Positions 1 to 8,915 of a stretch of DNA of 64,000 nucleotides are shown one piece after another. The notes beneath the pieces are model-generated. The model saw only the letters and a program-made list of their open reading frames with translations. It did no database searches and was not told the DNA's origin. Numbering within the stretch: the first letter of the stretch is position 1; each line of letters starts with the position of its first letter. This DNA comes from Portibacter lacus. GTDB lineage: Bacteria > Bacteroidota > Bacteroidia > Chitinophagales > Saprospiraceae. Made by a program: the position numbers and the translations under genes. The DNA lies in the NCBI RefSeq assembly GCF_021533215.1, contig NZ_JAJNKA010000001.1, forward strand, positions 496,001-560,000, in the 5' to 3' direction.

Positions 1-111
1 GATCAGCGTTTCTGGGTCTAGATTTCCGCCAATACCAAGTAAGCCCTGATCATCAGCTAAAGAAGGGTCCGGAAAAATAGGTTGTTCTTCCGAAATATGA
101 AAAATAGGCAT
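1..111 (-). CDS. aat: Leucyl/phenylalanyl-tRNA--protein transferase, N-terminal part (partial)
   Basis: Only the first 37 codons lie in the window; the gene runs off the left edge. Reading the minus strand from the ATG at 111 gives a short lead, then IFPDPSLADDQGLLGIGGNL, which matches the conserved start of Aat (FPxPxxA...GLLAxGGDL). Aat adds Leu or Phe from charged tRNA to proteins with N-terminal Lys or Arg, making them N-degron substrates. The start lies 3 nt after the stop of clpS, whose product recognises such N-termini, so the two genes probably share a transcript and a pathway. The motif is distinctive although the fragment is short. Confidence 0.85.
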   Translation of the reverse strand, partial: MPIFHISEEQPIFPDPSLADDQGLLGIGGNLDPETLI

Positions 112-114
112 GAT

Positions 115-423
115 CTATTTTCTAGATCCTGCCATACTTTCGATTGCAGCAGAAAGACCTCTATCTATAAGAGCATCTTTCATCGGTTTTAATTTTTCGT
201 ATTCACCTGTCTTAACAATAGCTTTTCCTTTAAAGTGTACCATTAAAGAAAGCTGTTCTGCTTGAGTGAAAGCGTGATTACATACTTGAATAAAAGATTC
301 AATTACCCAGTCAAAGGTATTGAAGTCATCATTGTATACAATCAATTCGGAAAGATTACCGATGTCTGTAATTTCTTCGGCAATTTGAACCTCTTCCAGT
401 TCTAAGGATTCGAAAATGTTCAT
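115..423 (-). CDS. clpS: ATP-dependent Clp protease adaptor ClpS
   Basis: The product is 102 residues, normal for ClpS. The core reads LIVYNDDFNTFDWVI (about residues 28-42), matching the family's NDDxTxxxxV segment that contacts the N-degron. It is followed by the HxxGxAxVxxGxxExxKxxKxxL helix-strand segment (about 63-86). ClpS delivers proteins with bulky hydrophobic N-termini to the ClpA/ClpC unfoldase. It sits between a peroxiredoxin (8 nt upstream) and aat (3 nt downstream), all on the minus strand, so an operon is likely. The acidic N-terminal 25 residues look like the flexible extension typical of the family. Confidence 0.93.
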   Translation of the reverse strand: MNIFESLELEEVQIAEEITDIGNLSELIVYNDDFNTFDWVIESFIQVCNHAFTQAEQLSLMVHFKGKAIVKTGEYEKLKPMKDALIDRGLSAAIESMAGSRK

Positions 424-431
424 AAGGGCAA

Positions 432-902
432 TTAGTTTAGTTCAGTTAAAGTTTTTTTGACGTTGTCAAAATTAGGCTGTTCTCCAGCATTGTCTAATAC
501 TTCAGCATATTTTACAATACCTTCTTTGTCTATTACAAATGCAGAACGTTTAGCTACTCCTTTCATTCCTAGTACGAATTCATCATAGTAAGAACCGTAT
601 GCGCGGCACACTTCCTTATTGAAATCAGAAAGTAATTTAAAATTGTAACCTTGTTCTGTTTTGAATTTATCTAAAACCATCACCGTGTCAATTGATATAC
701 CTAATACCTCAGCATTTAAATCATCATATTTGCTTTTCTCATCACGAATAGAACATAGTTCATTCGTACAAACACTAGTAAACGCCAAGGGAAAAAAAAG
801 AATAATAACATTCTTTCCGTGGTAGTCACTGAGGCTTACCTTTTCCTTGTCTGACGAGTACAAAGAGAAATCGGGTGCTTTATCTCCTCGCTTAATTGTC
901 AT
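432..902 (-). CDS. Peroxiredoxin (AhpC/TSA, AhpE/PrxQ-like)
   Basis: A 156-residue thioredoxin-fold peroxidase. The active site reads PLAFTSVCTNELC, placing the peroxidatic cysteine at residue 45 in a PxxxT/S-x-x-C context and a second cysteine at residue 50. That C-x4-C spacing is the one PrxQ/Bcp enzymes use for the intramolecular disulfide. A third cysteine lies near residue 95. The protein reduces hydrogen peroxide or organic peroxides in the cytoplasm. There is no signal peptide. It is the first gene of a probable peroxiredoxin-clpS-aat transcript. Subfamily (AhpE-like versus Bcp) cannot be settled by eye. Confidence 0.88.
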   Translation of the reverse strand: MTIKRGDKAPDFSLYSSDKEKVSLSDYHGKNVIILFFPLAFTSVCTNELCSIRDEKSKYDDLNAEVLGISIDTVMVLDKFKTEQGYNFKLLSDFNKEVCRAYGSYYDEFVLGMKGVAKRSAFVIDKEGIVKYAEVLDNAGEQPNFDNVKKTLTELN

Positions 903-1039
903 TGTAAGTTGTAATTAGTTTTAGAATCCGATCAAAAATACTAGAAATACCTAAATATTGAAATTTATAATTAATAATTGAGCAGGAAGTTTACAAAAAA
1001 ATAGTGATCATTGTGAAGTCTTGCAAATGCATTAAAGTA

Positions 1040-1930
1040 GTGGATAAACAGAAAAGAGCATATTTAGAACTTCACTTAGCGGTGCTGCTGTTTGGGTTTA
1101 CAGCGATTTTGGGTGATTTAATGGACCTTCCTGCAATCGTTATTGTATGGTGGAGATTGTTAATTACATCCATCAGTTTTATTTTTATAATTAAATCCAT
1201 TCGCCACTTAGGTTCCTTTTCAAAAAATCAAATTCTTCGATTTATGGGAATAGGAATCATCACAAGTCTTCATTGGGTTCTTTTCTTTGCAGCCATCCAG
1301 TATTCTAACGCCTCCATTACATTAGTCGCGCTAGCATGTACTTCGTTTTTTGTCTCGTTGGTCGAGCCCATCATTATGAAAAGAAAATTTGAATGGATAG
1401 AAGTTGTGATTGGATTAATCATAGTTCCAGCCATGATTCTCATAGTGAATAATATAGAGGATGGTTATGTGATCGGTGTTTTTCTGGGACTACTATCAGC
1501 ATTTCTAGCAGCCATTTTTACGAGTCTAAACAAAAAATACATTGTGGACGGGAAGGAGCGTATCATCAGTTTTCTGGAGTTAGGTGGCGCATGGATCTTT
1601 CTTTCCTTGCTCTTGCCTATTTATCATATGTGGCAGCCGATAGAGGCATTCTGGCCAAGTAATATGGATTGGGTTTATCTTTTGATTCTGGCATTATTAT
1701 GCACTACATTGGCCTATGTAATGGCTATGAAAGCATTAAACTATATCAGTGCATTCGCTTCTGCATTAACGATCAATCTAGAACCAGTATACGGAATATT
1801 TCTGGCTGTTTTTTTATTGAAAGAGCACAAAGAACTTAACTTAGAATTCTACCTTGGTGTTGTAATTATCATTGCAGCAGTTACCATCTATCCTTTACTA
1901 ATGAGAAGGAGAAAAAGGAAATTAATATGA
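1040..1930 (+). CDS. EamA/DMT-family transporter
   Basis: A membrane protein with about ten hydrophobic helices in two repeated halves, as in drug/metabolite (EamA) transporters. The first half starts ELHLAVLLFGFTAILGDL and carries the typical NASITLVALACTSFF loop; the second half ends LNLEPVYGIFLAVFLLKEH, which matches the conserved EamA end. It probably exports a small metabolite; the substrate is unknown. The frame is open from a GTG at 1004. I prefer the GTG at 1040 because the family begins directly at xxKRAYxELH. The stop overlaps the next gene's ATG (ATGA), so translation is coupled. Confidence 0.85.
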   Translation: MDKQKRAYLELHLAVLLFGFTAILGDLMDLPAIVIVWWRLLITSISFIFIIKSIRHLGSFSKNQILRFMGIGIITSLHWVLFFAAIQYSNASITLVALACTSFFVSLVEPIIMKRKFEWIEVVIGLIIVPAMILIVNNIEDGYVIGVFLGLLSAFLAAIFTSLNKKYIVDGKERIISFLELGGAWIFLSLLLPIYHMWQPIEAFWPSNMDWVYLLILALLCTTLAYVMAMKALNYISAFASALTINLEPVYGIFLAVFLLKEHKELNLEFYLGVVIIIAAVTIYPLLMRRRKRKLI

Positions 1931-2556
1931 ATGAAGAAGAATTATACGAATACTGTGTATCTAATGGAACAGACTTACCTTCTTACCTGAAAGAACTACG
2001 GCGAGAAACTTACTTGAAAACCATGAGGCCGCATATGATTTCAAGCCCGCTTCAAGGACAAATGCTTAGATTACTTGTGAAGTTGTTTAAATCGAAAAGC
2101 ATTCTTGAAATCGGCACTTTTACAGGGTATGCTACGATGTGTCTTGCTTCTGGTTTAGAGGACGACGGAATGGTTTATACGATTGAAAAAAAAGAAGAAT
2201 TTAGTTATTTTCATGAGAAATATTTTGAAAGATCTGGATTAGGGGAAAAGATAACTTGTTATTACGGAGATGGAAATGAAGTTATTCAGAATATCAACAC
2301 CACTTTCGATTTTGTTTTCATGGACGCAGGAAAGAAAGATTACAAAGAACAATTGGATTTATTACTGAGCAAGGTTAGTAAAGGCGGCGTAATTTTATCG
2401 GATAATGTGCTCTGGAAAGGTAAAATATTAGAAGACAAAAAAGACAAAATGACTTTTCATATTCATGAATTTAATGAGTATGTGAAAGCTCATCCTAGAG
2501 TAGAAAACGTGATACTACCAATTCGAGATGGGATTAATATCATGATGGTGAAGTAA
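1927..2556 (+). CDS. SAM-dependent O-methyltransferase (class I, methyltransf_3 type)
   Basis: A 209-residue enzyme of the caffeoyl-CoA/catechol O-methyltransferase type. Visible motifs are LEIGTFTGYATMCLA (SAM-binding motif I, about 60-74), TIEKKEE (acidic motif II), FDFVFMDAGKKDY (metal-binding Asp and Lys) and VILSDNVLWKGK (second metal site, DN). The divalent metal and SAM would methylate a hydroxyl on a small aromatic substrate that cannot be named. Its ATG overlaps the stop of the EamA transporter, and the Gfo/Idh/MocA gene begins 31 nt after it, so the three are probably co-transcribed. Confidence 0.9.
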   Translation: MNEEELYEYCVSNGTDLPSYLKELRRETYLKTMRPHMISSPLQGQMLRLLVKLFKSKSILEIGTFTGYATMCLASGLEDDGMVYTIEKKEEFSYFHEKYFERSGLGEKITCYYGDGNEVIQNINTTFDFVFMDAGKKDYKEQLDLLLSKVSKGGVILSDNVLWKGKILEDKKDKMTFHIHEFNEYVKAHPRVENVILPIRDGINIMMVK

Positions 2557-2587
2557 GTTTTTAAAGACAATATGAAAATGTTATAGA

Positions 2588-3583
2588 ATGGGAGACGAAA
2601 ATGTAAAATTTGTAATTATTGGTAGCGGAAATATTGCGAATACTTATGGCGATGCGCTGCAGAAAGTACAGAATGCTGAATTAGTTGGCGTGGTATCTTC
2701 GTCTATGAAAAAAATAAGCAAGTACAGTCACCTTCCATCATTTCCTAGTATTTCAGAAGTCACCGTTGACTTCGATGCGATAATCATTTGCACGCCTAAT
2801 GGTCTGCACCACCATAGCGCGATAGAAGCGGCAGCGCTGAAGAAGCATGTGCTGTGTGAAAAACCTATTGACATTACCGTAGAAGCAATCGATCAGATGA
2901 TTGATGCGTGTAAGGCTAATGAAGTGAAATTAGGTGTTGCGTATCAGCGAAGATATAGTTCTGATAATCCAGCGATCAAGAAATTGATCAATGAGAATAA
3001 ATTAGGGAGAATTTTTTCTGTAGATCTTGCCGTGAAAAACTATCGAGATGACGCGTATTATGAGTCTGCACCTTATCGAGGAACCTATGATATAGATGGA
3101 GGTGGACCCTTCATACAACAAGCTTGTCATTATATAGATTTATACTATTGGTACTTTGGTAAGCCGATAAAACTCGTGAGTGCATTGTCTACATTTGTTC
3201 ATGATATAGAAGTAGAAGACCATGGTGCGGTTATTTGTCTTCATAAATCAGGAATGATCGGGACAATTACTGCCTCTACGGCAACTAAACCAGGGTTTCC
3301 AGCGAAGCTAGAATTGTATTCTGATAAAGGATATGTAATCTTAGAGAATGATGTGATCACACATTGGGAGATGGATGGAGTAGAAAATCCAACTTCCGCG
3401 ACCGCTAGTGACAATAAACATACTGGTTCTTCTAATGCCTTGGTGAATGACACAACGAATCACGAAACTATATTGAATGATTTTGTAGAATCGATCCAGA
3501 CGGGTAAGGATCCTCTGATCACGGGAGAATCTGCGAAAAATGCAACAGAAATGATTTTAGAAATTTATAATGGTCAATTTTAG
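2588..3583 (+). CDS. Gfo/Idh/MocA-family oxidoreductase
   Basis: A 331-residue NAD(P)-dependent dehydrogenase. The N-terminal Rossmann domain begins KFVIIGSGNIANTYGDAL, and the catalytic lysine is in the family motif LCEKPID (about residues 95-101). The second half has the oxidoreductase C-terminal domain, with GGGPFIQQACHYIDLYYWYFG as the substrate-site helix. Members act on sugars, sugar nucleotides or related polyols; the VEDHG and KLELYSDKGYVIL pieces recall sugar-nucleotide dehydrogenases such as WlbA, but that is only a resemblance. It follows the O-methyltransferase in the same direction. Confidence 0.88.
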   Translation: MGDENVKFVIIGSGNIANTYGDALQKVQNAELVGVVSSSMKKISKYSHLPSFPSISEVTVDFDAIIICTPNGLHHHSAIEAAALKKHVLCEKPIDITVEAIDQMIDACKANEVKLGVAYQRRYSSDNPAIKKLINENKLGRIFSVDLAVKNYRDDAYYESAPYRGTYDIDGGGPFIQQACHYIDLYYWYFGKPIKLVSALSTFVHDIEVEDHGAVICLHKSGMIGTITASTATKPGFPAKLELYSDKGYVILENDVITHWEMDGVENPTSATASDNKHTGSSNALVNDTTNHETILNDFVESIQTGKDPLITGESAKNATEMILEIYNGQF

Positions 3584-3715
3584 ATCACGGATTGCAAGTT
3601 AGGTCTTTTGCTTATCTATATATTCTGATACAGATACTGAATTCTTAATGATTTTTGTAAATTTAATGGGTTAACTCACCACTCTTATATTAACTATAAA
3701 TAAAATGAGCGCTTT

Positions 3716-4135
3716 ATGAACCCAATTTTAAGGAATGTTTTAGCCGTTGTTGCAGGATGGATCGGTGGGAGTTTTGTTAACATGGGACTTATACAATTAG
3801 GTCATACTGTTCTGCCTATTAGTGGATTAGATCCTAGTGATATGGAGGCTTATGCCGAAATGATGCCATCTCTAGATGCGAAACACTTTATCTTTCCTTT
3901 TCTCGCGCATGCTCTAGGGACTTTAGTGGGTGCGGCAATTGCATGTGTATATGCTGCTAATAATAAGATGAAATTTGCGATGGGAATAGGTGGTCTCTTT
4001 CTGCTAGGTGGAATCATGATCAATTATATGTTGCCAGGTCCTACTTGGTTTGCTATTGCTGATATCGCTCTTGCATATATTCCGATGGCTTATATCGGTG
4101 GGAAAATTGGAGAAAAATTGGCCACTAAAATTTGA
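3716..4135 (+). CDS. Small integral membrane protein of unknown function
   Basis: Not recognised as a named family. The 139 residues contain four hydrophobic segments (about 6-30, 58-80, 86-104 and 112-132) rich in Gly and Ala, with GWIGGSF and YIGGKIGEKL at the two ends. There is no signal peptide cleavage site, so it is probably a four-helix inner-membrane protein. It stands alone on the plus strand, and the convergent T9SS gene ends 9 nt beyond it. Coding is supported by a normal start context after an AT-rich gap and by the coherent hydrophobic pattern. Confidence 0.6.
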   Translation: MNPILRNVLAVVAGWIGGSFVNMGLIQLGHTVLPISGLDPSDMEAYAEMMPSLDAKHFIFPFLAHALGTLVGAAIACVYAANNKMKFAMGIGGLFLLGGIMINYMLPGPTWFAIADIALAYIPMAYIGGKIGEKLATKI

Positions 4136-4144
4136 ATTAGTTTT

Positions 4145-5353
4145 CTACTTAATAAATGGCACGCCCACAAAGCTCTTTTCGCTAGATAATTGGAGAAAAT
4201 ACATGCCAGATTGAAGATGAGTTACATCGATCGCTGAGCTCTGCACGGTTCCTGATGCGATTGTTTTTCCGTCAATACTTATGATATTATAATATTCGTA
4301 TTGATTATCGTTTAATTTAATTTCATCGATTACAGGATTTGGAAAGAATAATTGATTTGCTATTTGAGTATGCTTAATGTTTGATACAGATGGATCGAGC
4401 TCCCAAAGTCCTCTTCCGGATAAGTACCATTTATCATTGATAAAATGTGTCCTAATGGGTTCATTGTTAAATTCCTGGATGAGTTTAAAACTTTGAGCTT
4501 GGTCTTTAGAGAAATAAGCTTTGTCGCCAATAATCATAAAAATTTCATTTTCAGAAGTAACTAGAAATAAATTAATAAATTCCCCAGAAAATATATCTAA
4601 AGAAATGGAGTCGTAAGTAGCAAAATTATCTTTACTAGAATAGAATATTGGTATACCATTAGGTGAATCATAATAAGGGCTAAGACCAAAAACCACGCTG
4701 TCCGGACAAATTTGAAAATCTATCAAGTAGTTTTTCTTTATGATTTTCCATGTCTGACCGCCATCATCAGTATAATTTAGACCTGCATTATCATTGTAGA
4801 ACCATTCTTTCTCATTGAGAATTTCTATTTTCTGAAGTGCACTAGGGCTAATAAAGCTGTTGATGCACTCCCATGAACTTCCTCGATTTTTCGTTACTCT
4901 TAGATGTGCAGCATTTAAAGGGACTAGTACAGCAGTAGTATCATTAACCACTGTAATTTTTAGTGGCATGAATCCAGTACTGCAACTTTCATTATTTTCA
5001 TGTTCTAATATTGCCCAGTTATCACCAGAATCGGCTGTAGATAAGAGTTGGTAAGAATTAAAAGGATTTCTAATTCCTATTATTCCATTTTTGTCATCGA
5101 AGAAAGCGATGGTCATGAAAATTGGATTATCCAATGTAGATACATTTCTGATATCTTTAATGGTCCAGTTTTCTCCGTTGTCTTCTGAAACTGAAAATAG
5201 TCCAAGATTGGAAATGGTATATATCTTACCATCAAATTCTGTAACATCGGAAACATTTCCAAGGGATTCATTAACGTTCGTCCATTGCTGGGCGCAAATC
5301 TGGGAAATTAGACACCAGGCAAAAATGAATGTACTAACTCTTTTTAGTTTCAT
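4145..5353 (-). CDS. Secreted BNR/YCF48-like repeat protein with T9SS type A sorting domain
   Basis: I take the ATG at 5353 because it gives a clean signal peptide (MKLKRVSTFIFAWCLISQICAQ); an in-frame ATG at 5386 only adds 11 polar residues. The body has several BNR/Asp-box-like turns (SEDNGENWTI, STADSGDNWAI, TDDGGQTWKI, and a weaker one around 297), the pattern of a beta-propeller as in YCF48/sialidase-type proteins. The last 75 residues form a T9SS type A signal: FFPNPVIDEIKL, then SIDGKTIASG, then LQSGMYFLQL and a short basic end. It should be exported through the outer membrane and anchored or released. Its ligand is unknown. Confidence 0.82.
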   Translation of the reverse strand: MKLKRVSTFIFAWCLISQICAQQWTNVNESLGNVSDVTEFDGKIYTISNLGLFSVSEDNGENWTIKDIRNVSTLDNPIFMTIAFFDDKNGIIGIRNPFNSYQLLSTADSGDNWAILEHENNESCSTGFMPLKITVVNDTTAVLVPLNAAHLRVTKNRGSSWECINSFISPSALQKIEILNEKEWFYNDNAGLNYTDDGGQTWKIIKKNYLIDFQICPDSVVFGLSPYYDSPNGIPIFYSSKDNFATYDSISLDIFSGEFINLFLVTSENEIFMIIGDKAYFSKDQAQSFKLIQEFNNEPIRTHFINDKWYLSGRGLWELDPSVSNIKHTQIANQLFFPNPVIDEIKLNDNQYEYYNIISIDGKTIASGTVQSSAIDVTHLQSGMYFLQLSSEKSFVGVPFIK

Positions 5354-5426
5354 TAAATCAAAATTTTGAGATAAAGCGTTATTCAAAGATATTAATAATA
5401 ACAGAAATGAGAATGTACCGATTAGG

Positions 5427-5861
5427 CTAGAAAATGCTTTGTTGGATATTTTTGAATTCTTCAGTTGCTTCTATAAGCGCTTCTAATTTTTCATCACCAT
5501 TCCTGAAAAAGCTTAGGTTTTCTAGATTAGCTATTTGGTAACCCATTAATCTATTCACGGACATGAGATATCCGATTTCCATAACTTCTGATTGAATATT
5601 CATCCTAATAATTTCATTCAGATTCTCAGTAATTTCTTGGACGATTGCATCCTTTGTATTTCCTGGATTTATACTTAGATCGTTAAGGAGTAACGTTATA
5701 TTTTCTTGTAACTCACCTGAAAACTTGATAAAGTAAGTGAGCATTAACTGATTCTTATCCGTTAGAAAACTGATTGCGGCTTTATTAAAGTAGTTGTTAG
5801 ACTGTTTGAAAATTGCATACAAGTTGCTAAGTTCCTTTTTTCTTAATGCATTAATATCCAT
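5427..5861 (-). CDS. Helical protein of unknown function
   Basis: Not recognised. The 144 residues are almost wholly alpha-helical by composition, with about four amphipathic helices (roughly 2-35, 40-65, 70-105 and 118-142) and no signal peptide or membrane segment. The layout suggests a four-helix bundle, but the metal-binding Glu/His pairs expected of a ferritin-like fold are not apparent. It lies alone between the T9SS cargo gene and a divergent GNAT gene. Confidence 0.5.
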   Translation of the reverse strand: MDINALRKKELSNLYAIFKQSNNYFNKAAISFLTDKNQLMLTYFIKFSGELQENITLLLNDLSINPGNTKDAIVQEITENLNEIIRMNIQSEVMEIGYLMSVNRLMGYQIANLENLSFFRNGDEKLEALIEATEEFKNIQQSIF

Positions 5862-5996
5862 GATTATTTTTTATCTTTCTAAAGCTTTTAAAGTGCCGGA
5901 TGTTCGATAAAGATGAAATTCAATTATTTAGGATTTTATACAGGGAATTGATTGGTTTTACTTGAGCTTTTTATCAGTTGATAATATCTCGAAACC

Positions 5997-6539
5997 TTGA
6001 ATACAGAATATAGACAAGATGCCTTGACACACTTTGATTTTATTGAATTTCATCAGCTGTTTGATAGAAATAGAGATAGATTAAAAAGATATTTTCCTAA
6101 TACAGTGGCAGCGAATGAAACATTAGAAGATAGTTTGGCTCATTTAATTGAGGCGGATGAGCAGCGTAGGAAGAAAGAAAAGTATCTGTTTGGGGTTTTT
6201 GATTCGAAGCATATAATTGCTTATGTCAATGTAAAAAACATTGAATGGGATCTTAAGAAATGTGAGATTGGATATTTCATAGATCAAGCGTATGAAGGGA
6301 AGGGGATAATGACTGAACAGATAAGAACCGCAGTAAGATTTTGTTTTGATGACCTCGGGATGAATAAGGTGTTTTTAAGGATAGCAGAAGAGAACATTGG
6401 TAGCAAAAAAGTTGCACAGAAGTTGGGATTCGTTCAGGAAGGTATGAAGAAAAACGGTTTTCGAGTTGGAACAGGAGAAATGGTCAATGTAGAATTTCAC
6501 ATAATCTTAAAGAAAATAAATCAAGAATATGAGTTTTAG
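5997..6539 (+). CDS. GNAT-family N-acetyltransferase (RimJ/RimL type)
   Basis: A 180-residue acetyltransferase. The acetyl-CoA-binding region reads EIGYFIDQAYEGKGIMTEQI (motif A with Q/RxxGxG/A variant EGKGIM, about 97-116), followed by NKVFLRIAEENIGSKKVAQKLGF (motif B), as in RimJ/RimL and YdaF-like enzymes. It acetylates an N-terminal or small-molecule amine; the target is unknown. The start must be the TTG at 5997, since a TAA sits five codons upstream in frame and no ATG lies near the domain start. The last 11 nt overlap the next gene, so the two are translationally linked. Confidence 0.85.
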   Translation: MNTEYRQDALTHFDFIEFHQLFDRNRDRLKRYFPNTVAANETLEDSLAHLIEADEQRRKKEKYLFGVFDSKHIIAYVNVKNIEWDLKKCEIGYFIDQAYEGKGIMTEQIRTAVRFCFDDLGMNKVFLRIAEENIGSKKVAQKLGFVQEGMKKNGFRVGTGEMVNVEFHIILKKINQEYEF

Positions 6540-6945
6540 AAAGATAACAATCGAAACCATCATTGATGATGATATAAAGAAGATATGGTTGTGGTATAAT
6601 GAACCGGAGCACATTACACATTGGAATTTTGCTGGTGATGACTGGCATTGCCCAAGCGCAGAGAATGATTTGCGAGTTGGAGGCAAATTTAAATCTAGAA
6701 TGGAAGCAAAAGATGGTAGCTTTGGGTTTGATTTTGAGGGTGTATATGAGGATGTTGTTGATCAAGAAAAGATTACTTATGGTTTAGCTGACGGTAGAAA
6801 AGTAACGACTACATTTGAAGAATTAGATGGTAAAACCAAGGTGACGACAGTATTTGATGCGGAAAACGAGAACCCTATGGAAATGCAAAAGGGAGGCTGG
6901 CAGATGATCCTGGACAGATTCAAGAGGTACGTGGAAGGGGAGTAG
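6529..6945 (+). CDS. SRPBCC/AHSA1-like domain protein
   Basis: A 138-residue START-like protein. It shows the usual order of the family: an N-terminal strand with an Ile/Thr-rich face, IKKIWLWYNEPEHITHWNFA (helix and W), DLRVGGKFKSRMEAKDG (beta-hairpin), TYGLADGRKVTTTFEE and a C-terminal helix MQKGGWQMILDRFKRYVE. Such proteins bind lipids or small hydrophobic ligands, or assist chaperones; the specific role here is unknown. It overlaps the GNAT gene by 11 nt in another frame. Confidence 0.85.
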   Translation: MSFRKITIETIIDDDIKKIWLWYNEPEHITHWNFAGDDWHCPSAENDLRVGGKFKSRMEAKDGSFGFDFEGVYEDVVDQEKITYGLADGRKVTTTFEELDGKTKVTTVFDAENENPMEMQKGGWQMILDRFKRYVEGE

Positions 6946-7156
6946 GAAGTAAGAAGTTTTGCAATGCTAAAAATACTGTGAATTTTATAATGTTACTAAG
7001 AATAAAAATCTTCATACACCCACTAATATACCGCCGTTTTCCTACAACCTTCTCGACCTTAGAATTGTTATATATATGAAGATAATAATCGTGATGTAGC
7101 ACCGAAATATATGATGCCCACACGATATCCGATTAACAATATATCAATACAATAAT

Positions 7157-7624
7157 ATGAAAAATCTAGTAGGAATAGACCAACAAAAAGCTCAAAAGTT
7201 AGTAGTGAAATTAAATGATTTATTAGCTAATTATCAATTGTTTTATCAGAATTTGAGAGGGCTGCACTGGAATATTAAAGGAAAAGAATTTTTTGAACTT
7301 CACATAAAATTTGAAGAATTATACAACGATGCGATTCTGAAAGTAGATGAAATTGCAGAACGAATTTTGACGCTGGAAGGAGAGCCATTACATACATTTA
7401 CTGATTATTTGAAAACTGCTCAAATCAAAGAAGAATGTGGCGTTGCGAATGGTATTAAAGGTGTGAAAATTGTAGTAAAGAATTTTTCTACATTGATCAA
7501 AAAAGAAAGAAGTATACTTTCCTTAGCGGCAAGTGCTGATGATGAAGGAACCGTAAGTCTAATGAGTGATTATATCTCTCAGACTGAGAAAACATTATGG
7601 ATGCTTAATTCGTATCTAAAATAA
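7157..7624 (+). CDS. dps: Dps-family ferritin-like DNA-binding/iron-storage protein
   Basis: The 155-residue protein has the Dps ferroxidase ligands with the exact family spacing: His37 (in GLHWNIKG), His49, Asp64 and Glu68 (DEIAERI), corresponding to H51/H63/D78/E82 of E. coli Dps. Dps oxidises Fe(II) with hydrogen peroxide at the dimer interface and stores iron in a dodecamer, protecting DNA. The basic N-terminus is short, so DNA binding is uncertain. It is monocistronic: a strong intrinsic terminator follows 45 nt after the stop. Confidence 0.92.
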   Translation: MKNLVGIDQQKAQKLVVKLNDLLANYQLFYQNLRGLHWNIKGKEFFELHIKFEELYNDAILKVDEIAERILTLEGEPLHTFTDYLKTAQIKEECGVANGIKGVKIVVKNFSTLIKKERSILSLAASADDEGTVSLMSDYISQTEKTLWMLNSYLK

Positions 7625-7668
7625 GAATAGATGTATTTTCGCTTCTTTTGTAATAGAAAAATATGATA

Positions 7669-7702
7669 GGCTAGTTCTTTTCTGAGAACTAGCCTTTTTT
7701 TT
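7669..7702 (+). terminator. Intrinsic terminator after dps
   Basis: A perfect 10-bp stem (GGCTAGTTCT / AGAACTAGCC) encloses a 6-nt loop and is followed by eight T residues. It lies 45 nt after the dps stop codon and before the GH5 gene, so it should end the dps transcript. Confidence 0.9.
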
Positions 7703-7746
7703 AAGATTGTTTTAAGTCTGATATTAAAATTGAATATATTGTGTAT

Positions 7747-8790
7747 ATGGAATTCATTAATTATCAAATCAGAGAAGTATATAAATTACCAAGAAATCAA
7801 TTTCAAAGACTTTTGTTTCTATTCATTGTCTTAACTTTCAATTTTTCAGCCCTTCAAAGTCAAGACTTACCTTGGATCAAAGTCGATGGTAATCGATTTG
7901 TTACTGAAAATAATGAGACCATCGTATTCAAAGCTTTAGATGCAAGTGATCCTGATAAGTTAGAGAAGCAAGGCCACTGGAATCAAGAATATTTTAGCCA
8001 GATAAAAAGCTGGAATACGAATATGGTTAGGTTTCCGATCCACCCGAAAGCATGGAGAGCAAGAGGTGAAGAAGCCTATTTTGAATTGTTGGATAACGGA
8101 ATTGAAATGGCTAGGAAAGAAGGGCTTTATGTGATTCTTGATTGGCATAGTATAGGAAATCTTCGCTCAGAATTGTTCCAACATGAAATGTACAACACCA
8201 CAAAAAAAGAGACTTTCGAATTTTGGACAGCAATTGCGAAACGTTATGGTGATCATTCAACTGTAGCGATGTTCGAACTTTTTAATGAACCGACGACTGG
8301 AAGCGGAAAGTATGGGACTTGTTCATGGGAGCAATGGAAGGAAATCATGGAAGAACTTATTATTATCATTCGAGCTCATGGAGCGAAGAATATTCCTTTA
8401 GTCGCAGGTTTTAATTGGGCTTATTTCTTAACAGATGTTGTGAATGATCCTATTAATGCTGATAATATTGCATACGTGAGTCATCCCTATCCTCAAAAAA
8501 GAAAGAAGCCATGGGAAGTGCAATGGGAAGCTGATTTCGGCCATGTTGCTGATCATTATCCAGTTGTTCTTACCGAGATAGGATATTGTGAAGAAGGTGA
8601 TAAGGGAGCGCATATTCCCGTGATAAGTGATCCAAGTTATGTGGAAAGTATTCTAGGGTATGCAGAAAAGAAAGGAATCTCATATTGTGTATGGGTATTC
8701 GATGCGGAATGGTCACCAATGTTGCTGAAAGATTGGGATTACAACCTGACAGAGCCGGGGAAAGTTTGGAAAGAAGCCATGAAGAAGTAG
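7747..8790 (+). CDS. Secreted glycoside hydrolase family 5 (cellulase-like)
   Basis: A secreted (beta/alpha)8 glycosidase. The N-terminus is a signal peptide (RLLFLFIVLTFNFSALQSQ), then VDGNRFVTENNETIVFKALD, the usual GH5 opening. The acid/base Glu is in FELFNEPTT (about residue 181) and the nucleophile Glu in VVLTEIGYCEEG (about 277). YVSHPYP and DWHSIGN are further GH5 signature pieces. It probably hydrolyses a beta-1,4-glucan or mannan. There is no T9SS tail, so it may act in the periplasm. The frame also opens at a GTG at 7741. Confidence 0.92.
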   Translation: MEFINYQIREVYKLPRNQFQRLLFLFIVLTFNFSALQSQDLPWIKVDGNRFVTENNETIVFKALDASDPDKLEKQGHWNQEYFSQIKSWNTNMVRFPIHPKAWRARGEEAYFELLDNGIEMARKEGLYVILDWHSIGNLRSELFQHEMYNTTKKETFEFWTAIAKRYGDHSTVAMFELFNEPTTGSGKYGTCSWEQWKEIMEELIIIIRAHGAKNIPLVAGFNWAYFLTDVVNDPINADNIAYVSHPYPQKRKKPWEVQWEADFGHVADHYPVVLTEIGYCEEGDKGAHIPVISDPSYVESILGYAEKKGISYCVWVFDAEWSPMLLKDWDYNLTEPGKVWKEAMKK

Positions 8791-8915
8791 ATAGTTTTAA
8801 ATTGAACTGTGATGTAAGCAGTGTGCGACGAGATAGGTCTTTACACCTAAAGCATGTGCTCTAGAATCTATATTGGTAAATGGATTTTACTTTACTTAAA
8901 ATTAAAAAAAATCAG

